From Candidatus Zhuqueibacterota bacterium (GTDB lineage: Bacteria > BS750m-G25), in assembly GCA_016783505.1 (NCBI GenBank), contig JADHWK010000045.1, positions 1 through 18,160 of the forward strand: a stretch of DNA of 18,160 nt, read 5' to 3'. Of the stretch, positions 1 to 6,199 are shown piece by piece. The notes below the pieces were generated by a model, which worked only from the letters and a program-made list of their open reading frames with translations, ran no database searches and was not told the DNA's origin. The position numbers and the translations under genes were made by a program. Numbering within the stretch: position 1 is the stretch's first letter; each line of letters begins with the position of its first letter.

Positions 1-2
1 TT

Positions 3-287
3 TTCTCCCTGGCAAAAGAGAATTCAAAGGCCAATGGCCGTATCGCCTTTCTCAATGCGGACTGGCGTGACTTTCAGGGCGTATCCGCGATGGAGGAAGA
101 TCCAACACAGAGTATCTGCATTGATGATTATATCGGCCTCTTGAAGCGTGCCGGGTGGGAAATCACCCATATCATTGACGCTCCTCTGTCCACCCAGCGA
201 TTTCAGCCAAAGATGGTGAGCCGGATGCAGAAAAACCGGACTCTCGGGATAGTTCGGCGTTCACTGATTATGGGGAGAAAGAAATAG
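3..287 (+). CDS. 3' end of an unidentified gene, possibly a SAM-dependent methyltransferase
   Basis: The reading frame is open from base 3 to a TAG stop at 285-287, giving 94 visible residues of a protein that starts outside the window. The fragment contains GRIAFLNADWRDF followed by IDDYIGLLKRAGWEI and a basic tail ending MGRKK. A strand with a D-W pair followed by a 'DDY..LL..AGW.I' helix recalls the C-terminal part of many class I methyltransferases, but no SAM-binding motif lies in the window, so this is only a guess. It lies on the same strand as the peptide cluster but about 380 bases upstream of the first peptide ORF and ahead of the sigma-54 promoter, so it is probably a separate unit. 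The stop codon abuts a transposase remnant on the other strand. Confidence 0.6.
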   Translation, partial: FSLAKENSKANGRIAFLNADWRDFQGVSAMEEDPTQSICIDDYIGLLKRAGWEITHIIDAPLSTQRFQPKMVSRMQKNRTLGIVRRSLIMGRKK

Positions 288-358
288 GGGAAAACCGCCT
301 TTGTTTCACTGCCACGAGCGGCTATGTGGTAAAAGGTATCAGGATAAAGGATTTGAAT
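287..358 (-). pseudogene. remnant of a REP-associated / IS200-type Y1 transposase N-terminus
   Basis: Read on the minus strand from 358 to 287, this stretch encodes IQILYPDTFYHIAARGSETK followed by AVFP. It resembles the N-terminal signature of REP-associated tyrosine transposases (Y1_Tnp family), roughly RI-x-YPGA-x-YHV-x-x-RGN-x-x-x-x-IF. The reading frame lacks the usual start, and downstream of AVFP the family pattern is lost where it runs into the 3' end of the upstream gene. Only about 24 codons remain, with no catalytic tyrosine region, so it is a dead fragment. It marks an old mobile-element event at the left edge of the cluster. Confidence 0.5.
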
Positions 359-468
359 GGCAGGAGTGCAGGCCTGCCCCCAAATCCACACATGGGCAGT
401 TTGATAGCAGTATGATGGAAAAATTGCATTTTCCTTTCTATAACGAAGGTGGCCTCAAATAGGATTTT

Positions 469-507
469 GTTACGGATTCATAACAGCCAGGGTTATTCAA
501 TCATAAC
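469..507 (+). promoter_or_regulatory. tandem inverted repeats, likely enhancer (UAS) for a sigma-54 activator
   Basis: Two dyads share one architecture: GTTAC (469-473), six bases, ATAAC (480-484), and GTTAT (492-496), six bases, ATAAC (503-507). The second is a perfect inverted repeat and the first has one mismatch. Their centres are 23 bases apart, about two helical turns, and lie roughly 95-120 bases upstream of the -24 element. Paired dyads at that distance are typical of NtrC-family enhancer sites. The same GTTAC-N6-ATAAC sequence recurs at 17336-17351 upstream of a second sigma-54-like element. The likely ligand is the activator encoded at 12593-14050 (inference). Confidence 0.55.
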
Positions 508-594
508 AAAATGGCCGGAATCTATAGCCTCTCTTAATTAGGAGTATAGGGCAACCATTTGTTATAATTGGAATTAGTATATCCATTAAAGTAT

Positions 595-610
595 TGGCAT
601 CGCAGTTGCA
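595..610 (+). promoter_or_regulatory. sigma-54 (-24/-12) promoter for the peptide / transport / signalling operon
   Basis: The sequence TGGCATCGCAGTTGCA matches the sigma-54 consensus TGGCACG-N4-TTGCA at all but two positions. The invariant GG (596-597) and GC (608-609) have the required spacing. Transcription would start about 12 bases downstream of the GC, near 621, ahead of the first peptide ORF at 668. Two dyads upstream and an NtrC-type activator gene in the same operon support it, and suggest positive autoregulation. Confidence 0.75.
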
Positions 611-667
611 ATATGATATTAATTCCGCCAAAGACAAAAAGAACACAAATGGGGAAGGGACTCAATC

Positions 668-847
668 ATGACTATCAATGGGCTGATTAAATCTACTAAA
701 GATAAGGCATTGATGGCCAAAATCCTGAATGATCCGGTCCAGACCTGCAAAGAATTAGGTGAGCCCGTGGACATCGGCTTCCTTGACAACCTGGGACTTC
801 CGCTCTTCACTGAGTCTACGGTTATGCAAGGGGGATACCGACCCTGA
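668..847 (+). CDS. small peptide, RiPP-precursor-like (59 aa)
   Basis: This ORF is the first after the sigma-54 promoter. It encodes 59 residues, beginning MTINGLIKSTKDKALMAKIL and ending TVMQGGYRP. A purine-rich GGGGAAGGGA stretch lies just upstream of the ATG. The middle, AKILNDPVQTCKELGEPVD, resembles nitrile-hydratase-type leader peptides of RiPPs, where an alanine/leucine helix is followed by DP and then E-L-G. The glycine pair near the C-terminus followed by Tyr would fit a leader/core boundary. It is acidic to neutral, has one Cys and no signal peptide. A peptide substrate for the radical SAM enzyme encoded downstream is the best guess; a small regulatory protein is the alternative. 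Confidence 0.5.
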   Translation: MTINGLIKSTKDKALMAKILNDPVQTCKELGEPVDIGFLDNLGLPLFTESTVMQGGYRP

Positions 848-906
848 TGAAACGGCAATATCACATGAAGTTAGGCTCAATTGGGTAACTTATGGAGGTA
901 AAAACT

Positions 907-1080
907 ATGTTCAATAACTACAAATACGAAAAACCCGCATTTATCGCGAAAAGGAGCACCGACGCCCTCACAGCAGCATTTGCCGGTGGTGGGTGGTTGC
1001 ATCTAAATGATCCCCATAGATCGGATAAAGCATCGCCTAAATATGATTTGACTGTGAAACGATATGAAAGACGAAATTAA
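907..1080 (+). CDS. small peptide, RiPP-precursor-like with YEKP leader motif and GGGW (57 aa)
   Basis: The start at 907 is chosen because GGAGG (894-898) lies 8 bases upstream; an in-frame ATG at 892 overlaps that site. The product starts MFNNYKYEKPAF. Y-x-x-P or 'YEKP' blocks of this kind occur near the N-terminus of lasso and other RiPP leaders, where they are read by the modifying machinery. It then has TAAFAGGGW, followed by a polar, charged tail rich in His, Asp, Lys and Arg that ends KRYERRN. Its last codons overlap the start of the ABC ATPase gene, so the two are translationally linked. No transmembrane segment or signal peptide is visible. Position, size and motifs make it the strongest precursor candidate in the window; the function remains inferred. 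Confidence 0.6.
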   Translation: MFNNYKYEKPAFIAKRSTDALTAAFAGGGWLHLNDPHRSDKASPKYDLTVKRYERRN

Positions 1081-2062
1081 TAGGAAAAGCCAGCCACTCC
1101 TGACCATTAAGGGGTTAAAAACAGAATTTAGGGTTCAAGACAATAAGGTGCTTCGAGCGGTTGACGGTATAGACCTGGCCATAAATTCTGGAGAGATACA
1201 CGGTTTGGTAGGAGAATCGGGATGTGGGAAAACGGTCGCCTCACTTTCCGTCTTGCGCTTGATCTCTCCTCCTGGTTACATTTCGGCAGGAGAAGTCTTG
1301 TGGAACGGTAATAATTTGTTGAGATTGAAAAAAGGGGAAATCAGAAAGATTCGGGGGAAAGAAATCGCCATGATTTTTCAGAATCCTCAAGGGTCTCTCA
1401 ACCCCCTATACACTATTGGTGAGCAAATAGCCTCCATCATACGTTTACACAAGAATATATCCAAGAGAGAGGCACGAGAAGAGGCATTAAGACTGCTTCA
1501 GGAGGTGAAGATTCCCGATCCTGAAAGCAGGGTGAACGACTATCCCCATCAATTGAGCGGGGGGATGTGCCAGAGGGTGATGATAGCCATGTCCCTATCC
1601 TGTCAGCCAAAACTACTTATAGCGGATGAGCCAACTGCAGCCCTGGACGTGACCATTCAGGCCCAAATTCTTGACTTGCTTCTGGAGCTTCGTGGGAGGT
1701 TTCAGATGGCCATGTTATTGATCTCTCATGATATGGGAGTGGTGGCCAGAATGTGCGACCGGATATCAGTCATGTATCTAGGGAAAATCGTGGAAGAATC
1801 GGATGCTGAAGGGCTTTACTCGAATCCAAAGCATCCATATACTCAGGCGCTTTTGAAGGCTGTTCCGATCCCGAATCCCAGTGAGAAGGCGGCGTTTTCT
1901 TTACTGAAAGGAGACCTGCCCAGTTCTATTGATATACCTTCCGGCTGCAGGTTCAGGACTCGGTGCCCCAAGGTTTTTGATCGATGCATCCATGAGCCTG
2001 AATTGGAGTCTGTTGATCAAAATGGCACCATGGTTGCATGTTGGCTCTATGAAAAAGAATAG
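1064..2062 (+). CDS. peptide ABC transporter ATP-binding protein, DppD/OppD family
   Basis: This 332-residue ATPase would power the peptide transporter encoded at 3594-7011. The Walker A motif GLVGESGCGKT is at residues 47-57, the signature LSGGMCQR at 164-171, Walker B ending ADEPTAALD with D188/E189, and the switch histidine H222 in LLISHDMG. The C-terminal extension has the oligopeptide/dipeptide-transporter signature HPYTQALLKAVP and a Cys-containing GCRFRTRCP segment, as in DppD and OppD. Length is normal for the family. Its start overlaps the preceding peptide ORF by 17 bases; the ribosome site is weak, suggesting translational coupling. The usual partner ATPase (DppF/OppF) is absent from the window, so the protein may work as a homodimer or share a partner encoded elsewhere. 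Confidence 0.95.
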   Translation: MKDEINRKSQPLLTIKGLKTEFRVQDNKVLRAVDGIDLAINSGEIHGLVGESGCGKTVASLSVLRLISPPGYISAGEVLWNGNNLLRLKKGEIRKIRGKEIAMIFQNPQGSLNPLYTIGEQIASIIRLHKNISKREAREEALRLLQEVKIPDPESRVNDYPHQLSGGMCQRVMIAMSLSCQPKLLIADEPTAALDVTIQAQILDLLLELRGRFQMAMLLISHDMGVVARMCDRISVMYLGKIVEESDAEGLYSNPKHPYTQALLKAVPIPNPSEKAAFSLLKGDLPSSIDIPSGCRFRTRCPKVFDRCIHEPELESVDQNGTMVACWLYEKE

Positions 2063-2069
2063 TGGACAT

Positions 2070-3197
2070 ATGGAACCTATTGAATTGTGGTATGGCCTCA
2101 TAAACTCAATGATGATGGAACAGGGATTGTTCAGAGACCTAAAGGCTGTCTATGAAAAGAATTCTCCTTTTATCGCAGAAATAATTATGAACAGCTTCTG
2201 TCCCAGCAAGTGCCAGCACTGTATTTATGCTCCAGACTTTCATCTTTACAATAAAAATCTGACCCAGGATGAATGGAAAGAAGCCTTCAGGGTCATTCAT
2301 GACGAATTGGGATTGAATAGATTTATATTTGATGGAAGAGCGTTTACAGAGCAATGTATTCGGGCGATAGAATATTTAAAGGAAAACTTCGGAGATGTGA
2401 AAGTCGGACTGATCACTGATGGCATTTCCATTGGACCATTCGTAGAAAGACTCATCGATTTCCCGCCCGATTGGCTTGATGTCTCGGTGGACGGGCTTGA
2501 AAAAGAACATGATCTCCAAAGAAATCATATAGGTGCCTTTAGAAAGACATTTGATGTTTTAATTCAGCTTAAAGACTCTAATCGCTTTGATAAGATTAAC
2601 ATCTTGAGCTGTTTGACTACCTTAAATATTGGCTCAATCTTGGAAATGATAAGATTTTTGAATGCCAAAGGCTTTAAAAATTTTTTTATAACACCGGTGA
2701 GCGTTTTAAAGGGATATCGCCCTGACCCAGACCTTCAACCGCAGAGGGAAGAATTTGTCAACTTCCTCGATGAATTTCTGATAACGTCAAATACTTTGTT
2801 CGACACATGGCTCGAAGTTGACATTTATGAGGCCATATACGCCAATACCATCAGACAGCTAAGGCCCCAACTTTTCAATGAGTTCATGATGGAAAATGAC
2901 CATCTTGAACTTGTGAAAGCGCACGGAAATAATGAGGTTCATATCTCCTATTACCCATTGTCCCTAACAGGTGTTCGAGAGTTCATTGTAAATTCCGATG
3001 GAAATATTATCCCACCAAAGGTCGTGGCAATGGGAAAAATACCCAGGGAGTTTGTTTTTGGGAATTTATTGGAACTTGGAGGAAAAGAAGAGAAATTCGA
3101 TCAGTTAATGTCCAGCCAGGCCTTTTCCTTCTACATGTCAGAGTTATTGAGTGAGAAAGCCTTGCTGGGACGAGATAATGGGGGAATACCAGGATGA
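2070..3197 (+). CDS. radical SAM enzyme with a cysteine-free SPASM-like C-terminus
   Basis: The 375-residue product has the radical SAM cluster motif CPSKCQHC (C44, C48, C51), which binds the 4Fe-4S cluster that splits S-adenosylmethionine. The barrel continues with FIFDGRAF in place of the usual GGEP strand, then GLITDGISIG and a VSVDG strand followed by HD-x-x-RN, all typical of peptide-modifying members. Near residues 303-340, the segment VNSDGNIIPP...GKIPREFVFGNL has the outline of a SPASM domain, but where that domain carries cluster-binding cysteines there are none. I chose ATG 2070, 7 bases after the ATPase stop; ATG 2049 (7 codons longer) is possible and neither has a strong ribosome site. 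Neighbouring small ORFs are the likely substrates. Linkage chemistry cannot be read from sequence. Confidence 0.9.
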   Translation: MEPIELWYGLINSMMMEQGLFRDLKAVYEKNSPFIAEIIMNSFCPSKCQHCIYAPDFHLYNKNLTQDEWKEAFRVIHDELGLNRFIFDGRAFTEQCIRAIEYLKENFGDVKVGLITDGISIGPFVERLIDFPPDWLDVSVDGLEKEHDLQRNHIGAFRKTFDVLIQLKDSNRFDKINILSCLTTLNIGSILEMIRFLNAKGFKNFFITPVSVLKGYRPDPDLQPQREEFVNFLDEFLITSNTLFDTWLEVDIYEAIYANTIRQLRPQLFNEFMMENDHLELVKAHGNNEVHISYYPLSLTGVREFIVNSDGNIIPPKVVAMGKIPREFVFGNLLELGGKEEKFDQLMSSQAFSFYMSELLSEKALLGRDNGGIPG

Positions 3198-3468
3198 AAA
3201 CAATAAGCATAGGAGAATATCCTTCGATCGCCAAGTTCTTATTAGAAAAGCTGGCACAGGACTCTCTTTTGATGCTTACGAAGAGGACAATGATATGCAA
3301 GAAGAATTAATGGAATATTTCAGAGACGCTATTGATCAACAAACAGAAATAATAACACGATATTACGGAAACCTTGATAACACGAAATTGCTGCTCCAGG
3401 AATCCGTAGTGGGAAGATCCGGACCACATCTGCAGAAGCCGGCCAAACTCATATTGAAGCGTCTTTAA
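3178..3468 (+). CDS. small protein of unknown function (96 aa), possibly frameshifted
   Basis: The frame from ATG 3178 overlaps the end of the radical SAM gene by 20 bases and encodes a charged 96-residue protein. It starts MGEYQDENNKHRR and has a central acidic helix, DNDMQEELMEYFRDAIDQQT. I do not recognise it. A competing reading starts at 3194, sharing an ATGA overlap with the radical SAM stop as other genes here do. It gives MKTISIGEYPSIAKFLLEKL before stopping near 3307. Joining that N-terminus to the later part of the 3178 frame near 3268-3275 would yield a more protein-like product, so a one-base deletion or a frameshift is possible. Its position between a radical SAM gene and a peptide gene fits an accessory RiPP factor, but no RRE (PqqD-like) pattern is visible. 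Confidence 0.5.
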   Translation: MGEYQDENNKHRRISFDRQVLIRKAGTGLSFDAYEEDNDMQEELMEYFRDAIDQQTEIITRYYGNLDNTKLLLQESVVGRSGPHLQKPAKLILKRL

Positions 3469-3483
3469 AGCTATGGAATCATG

Positions 3484-3491
3484 AAGGAGGG
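3484..3491 (+). promoter_or_regulatory. strong ribosome binding site deciding the start of the 33-aa peptide
   Basis: AAGGAGGG at 3484-3491 lies 4 bases before ATG 3496. It is one of the best Shine-Dalgarno matches in the window and is the reason to begin the peptide at 3496, not at the in-frame ATG at 3481, which overlaps the site. Confidence 0.7.
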
Positions 3492-3495
3492 AAAG

Positions 3496-3597
3496 ATGGT
3501 TAGAAATTTTGCAACAAACATTGGAAGCAACGGAAAGGGAAAGCCGTTCAAGGAGGGCACCGAACCCCCAAAAACAAAAGGTGGAGGCCTGCGATGA
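3496..3597 (+). CDS. 33-aa peptide, candidate precursor or signal peptide ORF
   Basis: This ORF encodes 33 residues: MVRNFATNIGSNGKGKPFKE, then GTEPPKTKGGGLR. It is basic and rich in Gly, Lys, Asn and Pro, with no hydrophobic segment, so it is not a secretion leader or membrane peptide. Its stop overlaps the ATG of the binding-protein gene (ATGA at 3594-3597), and a very strong ribosome site precedes it. Such a short, well-translated ORF between a radical SAM gene and a peptide-binding protein may encode a precursor or signalling peptide. It may instead be a leader ORF serving translational coupling of the binding protein. No homologue comes to mind. Confidence 0.5.
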   Translation: MVRNFATNIGSNGKGKPFKEGTEPPKTKGGGLR

Positions 3598-5270
3598 AAA
3601 TAGCAGACGGTATCACGAATCGCACTGAAAGTTCAATGGGGAGCACCATGCTAAATCAAGAACTTGGTTGCTTAAGAAAAACAGGTAGGCTACTTACGGG
3701 ACTGTTCATTGCGGTTTTGATTTGTGCCTTCCTGCCTCCCGCGGCACAAGCCATGAGACTGGTTTTTGGTTTGGATACAGCTCCTGAAAGGTTAATTCCC
3801 ATCAAAATCAAGAATCCGCAGACCTTTCCGGTCAGCATGCAGATATTCCAGGGGCTGTGCGATTTGGATGAGAAGGGGAGTGTTATCCCTTGTATTGCCG
3901 AAAGCTGGGACACAAAAGATTACAAGACCTGGCGCTTTCACATCAGAAGGGGAGTTTTCTTTCAAAAATCTCCGATCTTTCAGAATGGGACAAGGGAAGT
4001 TACAGCCGAAGATGTCTTGTACTGCCTCACTCGGTTCTGTTCAGCATCCTCTTACAATGCATTCTTGTTGATTGATTCGGTAATAGGCGCTGCTGAATAC
4101 AATCAAGGCAAGGCAGAAAAAGTAAAGGGGTTGAGTTTGCTCGACAAATATACCATTCAGATAGACTTGCTTCGGCCGGAGCTGTTTTTCATCAACCGTC
4201 TTAGCACAGCCCTGGTTTCTGTTTTTCCAAGGGAAGTAGACAAAAAGGAATACGGGGAAAAAGTCGGGCTATCTTTGGTGGTGGGCACAGGCCCCTATGT
4301 ACTTCAATCAAGGACAGAAACAGAGGTGGTCCTCAAAAGAAATGACAATTATTGGAACACTGCAACCCAACCTCATTTTGATGAGATCACCTTTCGAGTG
4401 ATAAGAAATGATCAGATGCGCCTGGTTAATCTGCAAAGGGGAAACATCGATCTGATGGTCCTGCCGAGTAGTCTGTTTCCATCGGTTTTCAATAGGAACG
4501 GGACGTTGAGGGAATATATAAGCAAAAAATTCCAAATGAAGATTGCTGCCACTTTCAATACCCATTTCCTCGGGATTAACAACACAGCGATTCCTGATGT
4601 GAACCTTAGGCGGGCGATGTTCTGGGGGACGAATAGAAAAGAGATAATTGACACCATCCTTTATGGATATGCGGACCTGACTGGCGGCCCGGTGCCCCCT
4701 GGAATAGATGGATACAAATCACCCTTTACGGATAGTTTATTCGACCCTGATAAGGCAAAAGCCTATTTGAAGAGAAGTAATTACAGAGGAGAGCCTTTAG
4801 AATTGCTCCTCTATGATATCGCAAATAGCGAACAAGTTGGGCAGATATTTCAGGCCCAGATGGCCAATGTTGGGATTCAAGTCGTGTTAAAAAAGCTGGA
4901 TTTTAACAGCGTCATTAACCGTATGGTAAAAGGGGAGTGTCAGCTTTTCAGCATGTTTGCCGAATATGTATTCTCTTCCCCACAGCCAATCCTGATCAAT
5001 CTTTTTTCATCTTCCAAGATCCCCGTCCCTAATGTTTTTCACTTTTCAAACAGCGCGGTGGATGCCATGTTGAATTCCCTTTACACGATTACAAATGAAA
5101 AGGAGTCGGTAAGGGAATGTTCCCGGATTGTGGATAGGATTATGCAAGGCGTGCCGGGCGTTTTTCTTTACAGGCAAAAGTATGTTATTCTCTACCCTAA
5201 GGAAATGACTGGCCTCGAAGTCAGTGGAAATAATCATTATTTTCTCGAAAAGATGAAGATTGGGCGATGA
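3594..5270 (+). CDS. extracytoplasmic peptide-binding protein, OppA/DppA family (SBP_bac_5)
   Basis: The 558-residue protein has a Sec signal peptide with hydrophobic core LLTGLFIAVLICAFLPP and probable cleavage after AQA at residue 53. There is no clear lipobox, which suggests a soluble periplasmic protein. The mature part shows the family pattern: IFQGLCDLDEKG, AESWD, WRFHIRRGVFF, then EVTAEDVLYCLTRF, GTGPYVL and ND-x-YW. Length is usual for the family. ATG 3594 has GGAGG 6 bases upstream but gives a 31-residue n-region; ATG 3648 would give a shorter, more typical one. It overlaps the 33-aa peptide gene upstream and the permease gene downstream by 4 bases each, so it should deliver a peptide, perhaps the modified cluster product, to those permeases. 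Confidence 0.93.
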   Translation: MKIADGITNRTESSMGSTMLNQELGCLRKTGRLLTGLFIAVLICAFLPPAAQAMRLVFGLDTAPERLIPIKIKNPQTFPVSMQIFQGLCDLDEKGSVIPCIAESWDTKDYKTWRFHIRRGVFFQKSPIFQNGTREVTAEDVLYCLTRFCSASSYNAFLLIDSVIGAAEYNQGKAEKVKGLSLLDKYTIQIDLLRPELFFINRLSTALVSVFPREVDKKEYGEKVGLSLVVGTGPYVLQSRTETEVVLKRNDNYWNTATQPHFDEITFRVIRNDQMRLVNLQRGNIDLMVLPSSLFPSVFNRNGTLREYISKKFQMKIAATFNTHFLGINNTAIPDVNLRRAMFWGTNRKEIIDTILYGYADLTGGPVPPGIDGYKSPFTDSLFDPDKAKAYLKRSNYRGEPLELLLYDIANSEQVGQIFQAQMANVGIQVVLKKLDFNSVINRMVKGECQLFSMFAEYVFSSPQPILINLFSSSKIPVPNVFHFSNSAVDAMLNSLYTITNEKESVRECSRIVDRIMQGVPGVFLYRQKYVILYPKEMTGLEVSGNNHYFLEKMKIGR

Positions 5271-6199
5271 TATCCTATTTGGTGATGCGGTTTGGTTACT
5301 ACCTCTCCATATTCCTGGGGATCATTGTTTTTTCTTTTCTCCTCTTCCATGTCATACCGTCTGATCCTGCAAGAACCATTTTGGGGCCCAACGCTGATCA
5401 AGCACAGGTTGAACAACTGCGTGAGAAACTGGGGCTTAATGAACCCCTTTATCGCCGGCTGGGTTACTATTTAGTAAATGTGGCTACCCTTAAATTTGGC
5501 CATTCTTATGTTGACGGCAGAGATGTCTTTATTGAGATTGGCAGGAGATTTAAGGTCACATTGTCTCTGATCACGGTTTCCATGGTAATCGTTTTTGGGT
5601 ATCTGGCTGTTACAATCCTGACATTTCGTTTCTCTTCACTTCAAAGATGGTCCCATGCCATTGATTTCTTGATTTCATCCCTGCCCGTGTTTTTTAGCGG
5701 AATTATCGGCGCGATATTTGTTCTCTATTTCTATCCGGTCACCTCCTTTTCGGGCAATCTGAACTCAGTAAACGATCTTATTTTTCTAATTCCTCCTGCG
5801 CTGGTTCTTGCCTTTTATCCTATGTCCATTCTGTCGGGGATATTGAAAGAGGAAATGTCTTTTGTCCTGCAGTCCCTCTACATAACAGCGGAGAAATCCT
5901 GGGGGTTTTCAGACATTACGATATTGTTCAAATATGCTTTGAAAAACTCGCTAATTCCCATATTGTCCGCTCTATCAAATATATTGCCAATGCTTCTGAC
6001 AGGCGCTTTTATTGTAGAGATCATCTTCTCTGTTCCGGGCATAGGAAGTATTCTGGTAAAGTCAATTCTTGAGCAAGACTTCCCCATGCTCGAATGTACA
6101 GTCATCGTCAATGGGGCCTTTTTTGTGCTCGTAAACCTCGGATTTGAGTATCTGTATCCGCTGCTGGATCCCCGAACAGTTAGAGGAAATAAAATATGA
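5267..6199 (+). CDS. peptide ABC transporter permease, DppB/OppB family
   Basis: A 310-residue inner-membrane protein beginning with a TM helix (FGYYLSIFLGIIVFSFLLFHVIP) and the family motif PSDPARTILGPNA, then LREKLGLNEPL and a FGHSYVDGRDV loop. Five further hydrophobic stretches follow. The cytoplasmic EAA-type loop AEKSWGFSDITILFKYALKN is followed by NSLIPILSAL, then the usual VEIIFSVPGIGSIL and the C-terminal LLDPRTV. All features are ordinary for the family. Its start overlaps the binding-protein stop (ATGA), and its own stop overlaps the next permease start the same way. The loop has E-K-S-W-G where most relatives have A-R-A-K-G, a modest divergence in the ATPase-contacting region. Confidence 0.93.
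   Translation: MISYLVMRFGYYLSIFLGIIVFSFLLFHVIPSDPARTILGPNADQAQVEQLREKLGLNEPLYRRLGYYLVNVATLKFGHSYVDGRDVFIEIGRRFKVTLSLITVSMVIVFGYLAVTILTFRFSSLQRWSHAIDFLISSLPVFFSGIIGAIFVLYFYPVTSFSGNLNSVNDLIFLIPPALVLAFYPMSILSGILKEEMSFVLQSLYITAEKSWGFSDITILFKYALKNSLIPILSALSNILPMLLTGAFIVEIIFSVPGIGSILVKSILEQDFPMLECTVIVNGAFFVLVNLGFEYLYPLLDPRTVRGNKI

Larger units (their letters stand above)
288..667. other. intergenic leader region of the peptide cluster
   Basis: No convincing gene lies on either strand here. The region holds the transposase remnant, a short GC-rich dyad (GGCAGG 359-364 with CCTGCC 373-378, no T-run after it), a low-GC stretch with tandem GTTAy-N6-ATAAC dyads, a sigma-54 type -24/-12 element at 595-610, and an untranslated leader of roughly 45 bases before the first small ORF. 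The spacing of dyads, promoter and leader is what a bacterial enhancer-binding-protein promoter looks like. Confidence 0.7.

Noticed and set aside
359-378. GC-rich hairpin GGCAGG/CCTGCC as a terminator for the upstream gene
   Set aside because: No T-run follows, and it overlaps the decayed transposase; too weak to call.
561-576. third GTTAT half-site between the tandem dyads and the promoter
   Set aside because: The partner half reads AATTA, not ATAAC; probably chance in an AT-rich stretch.
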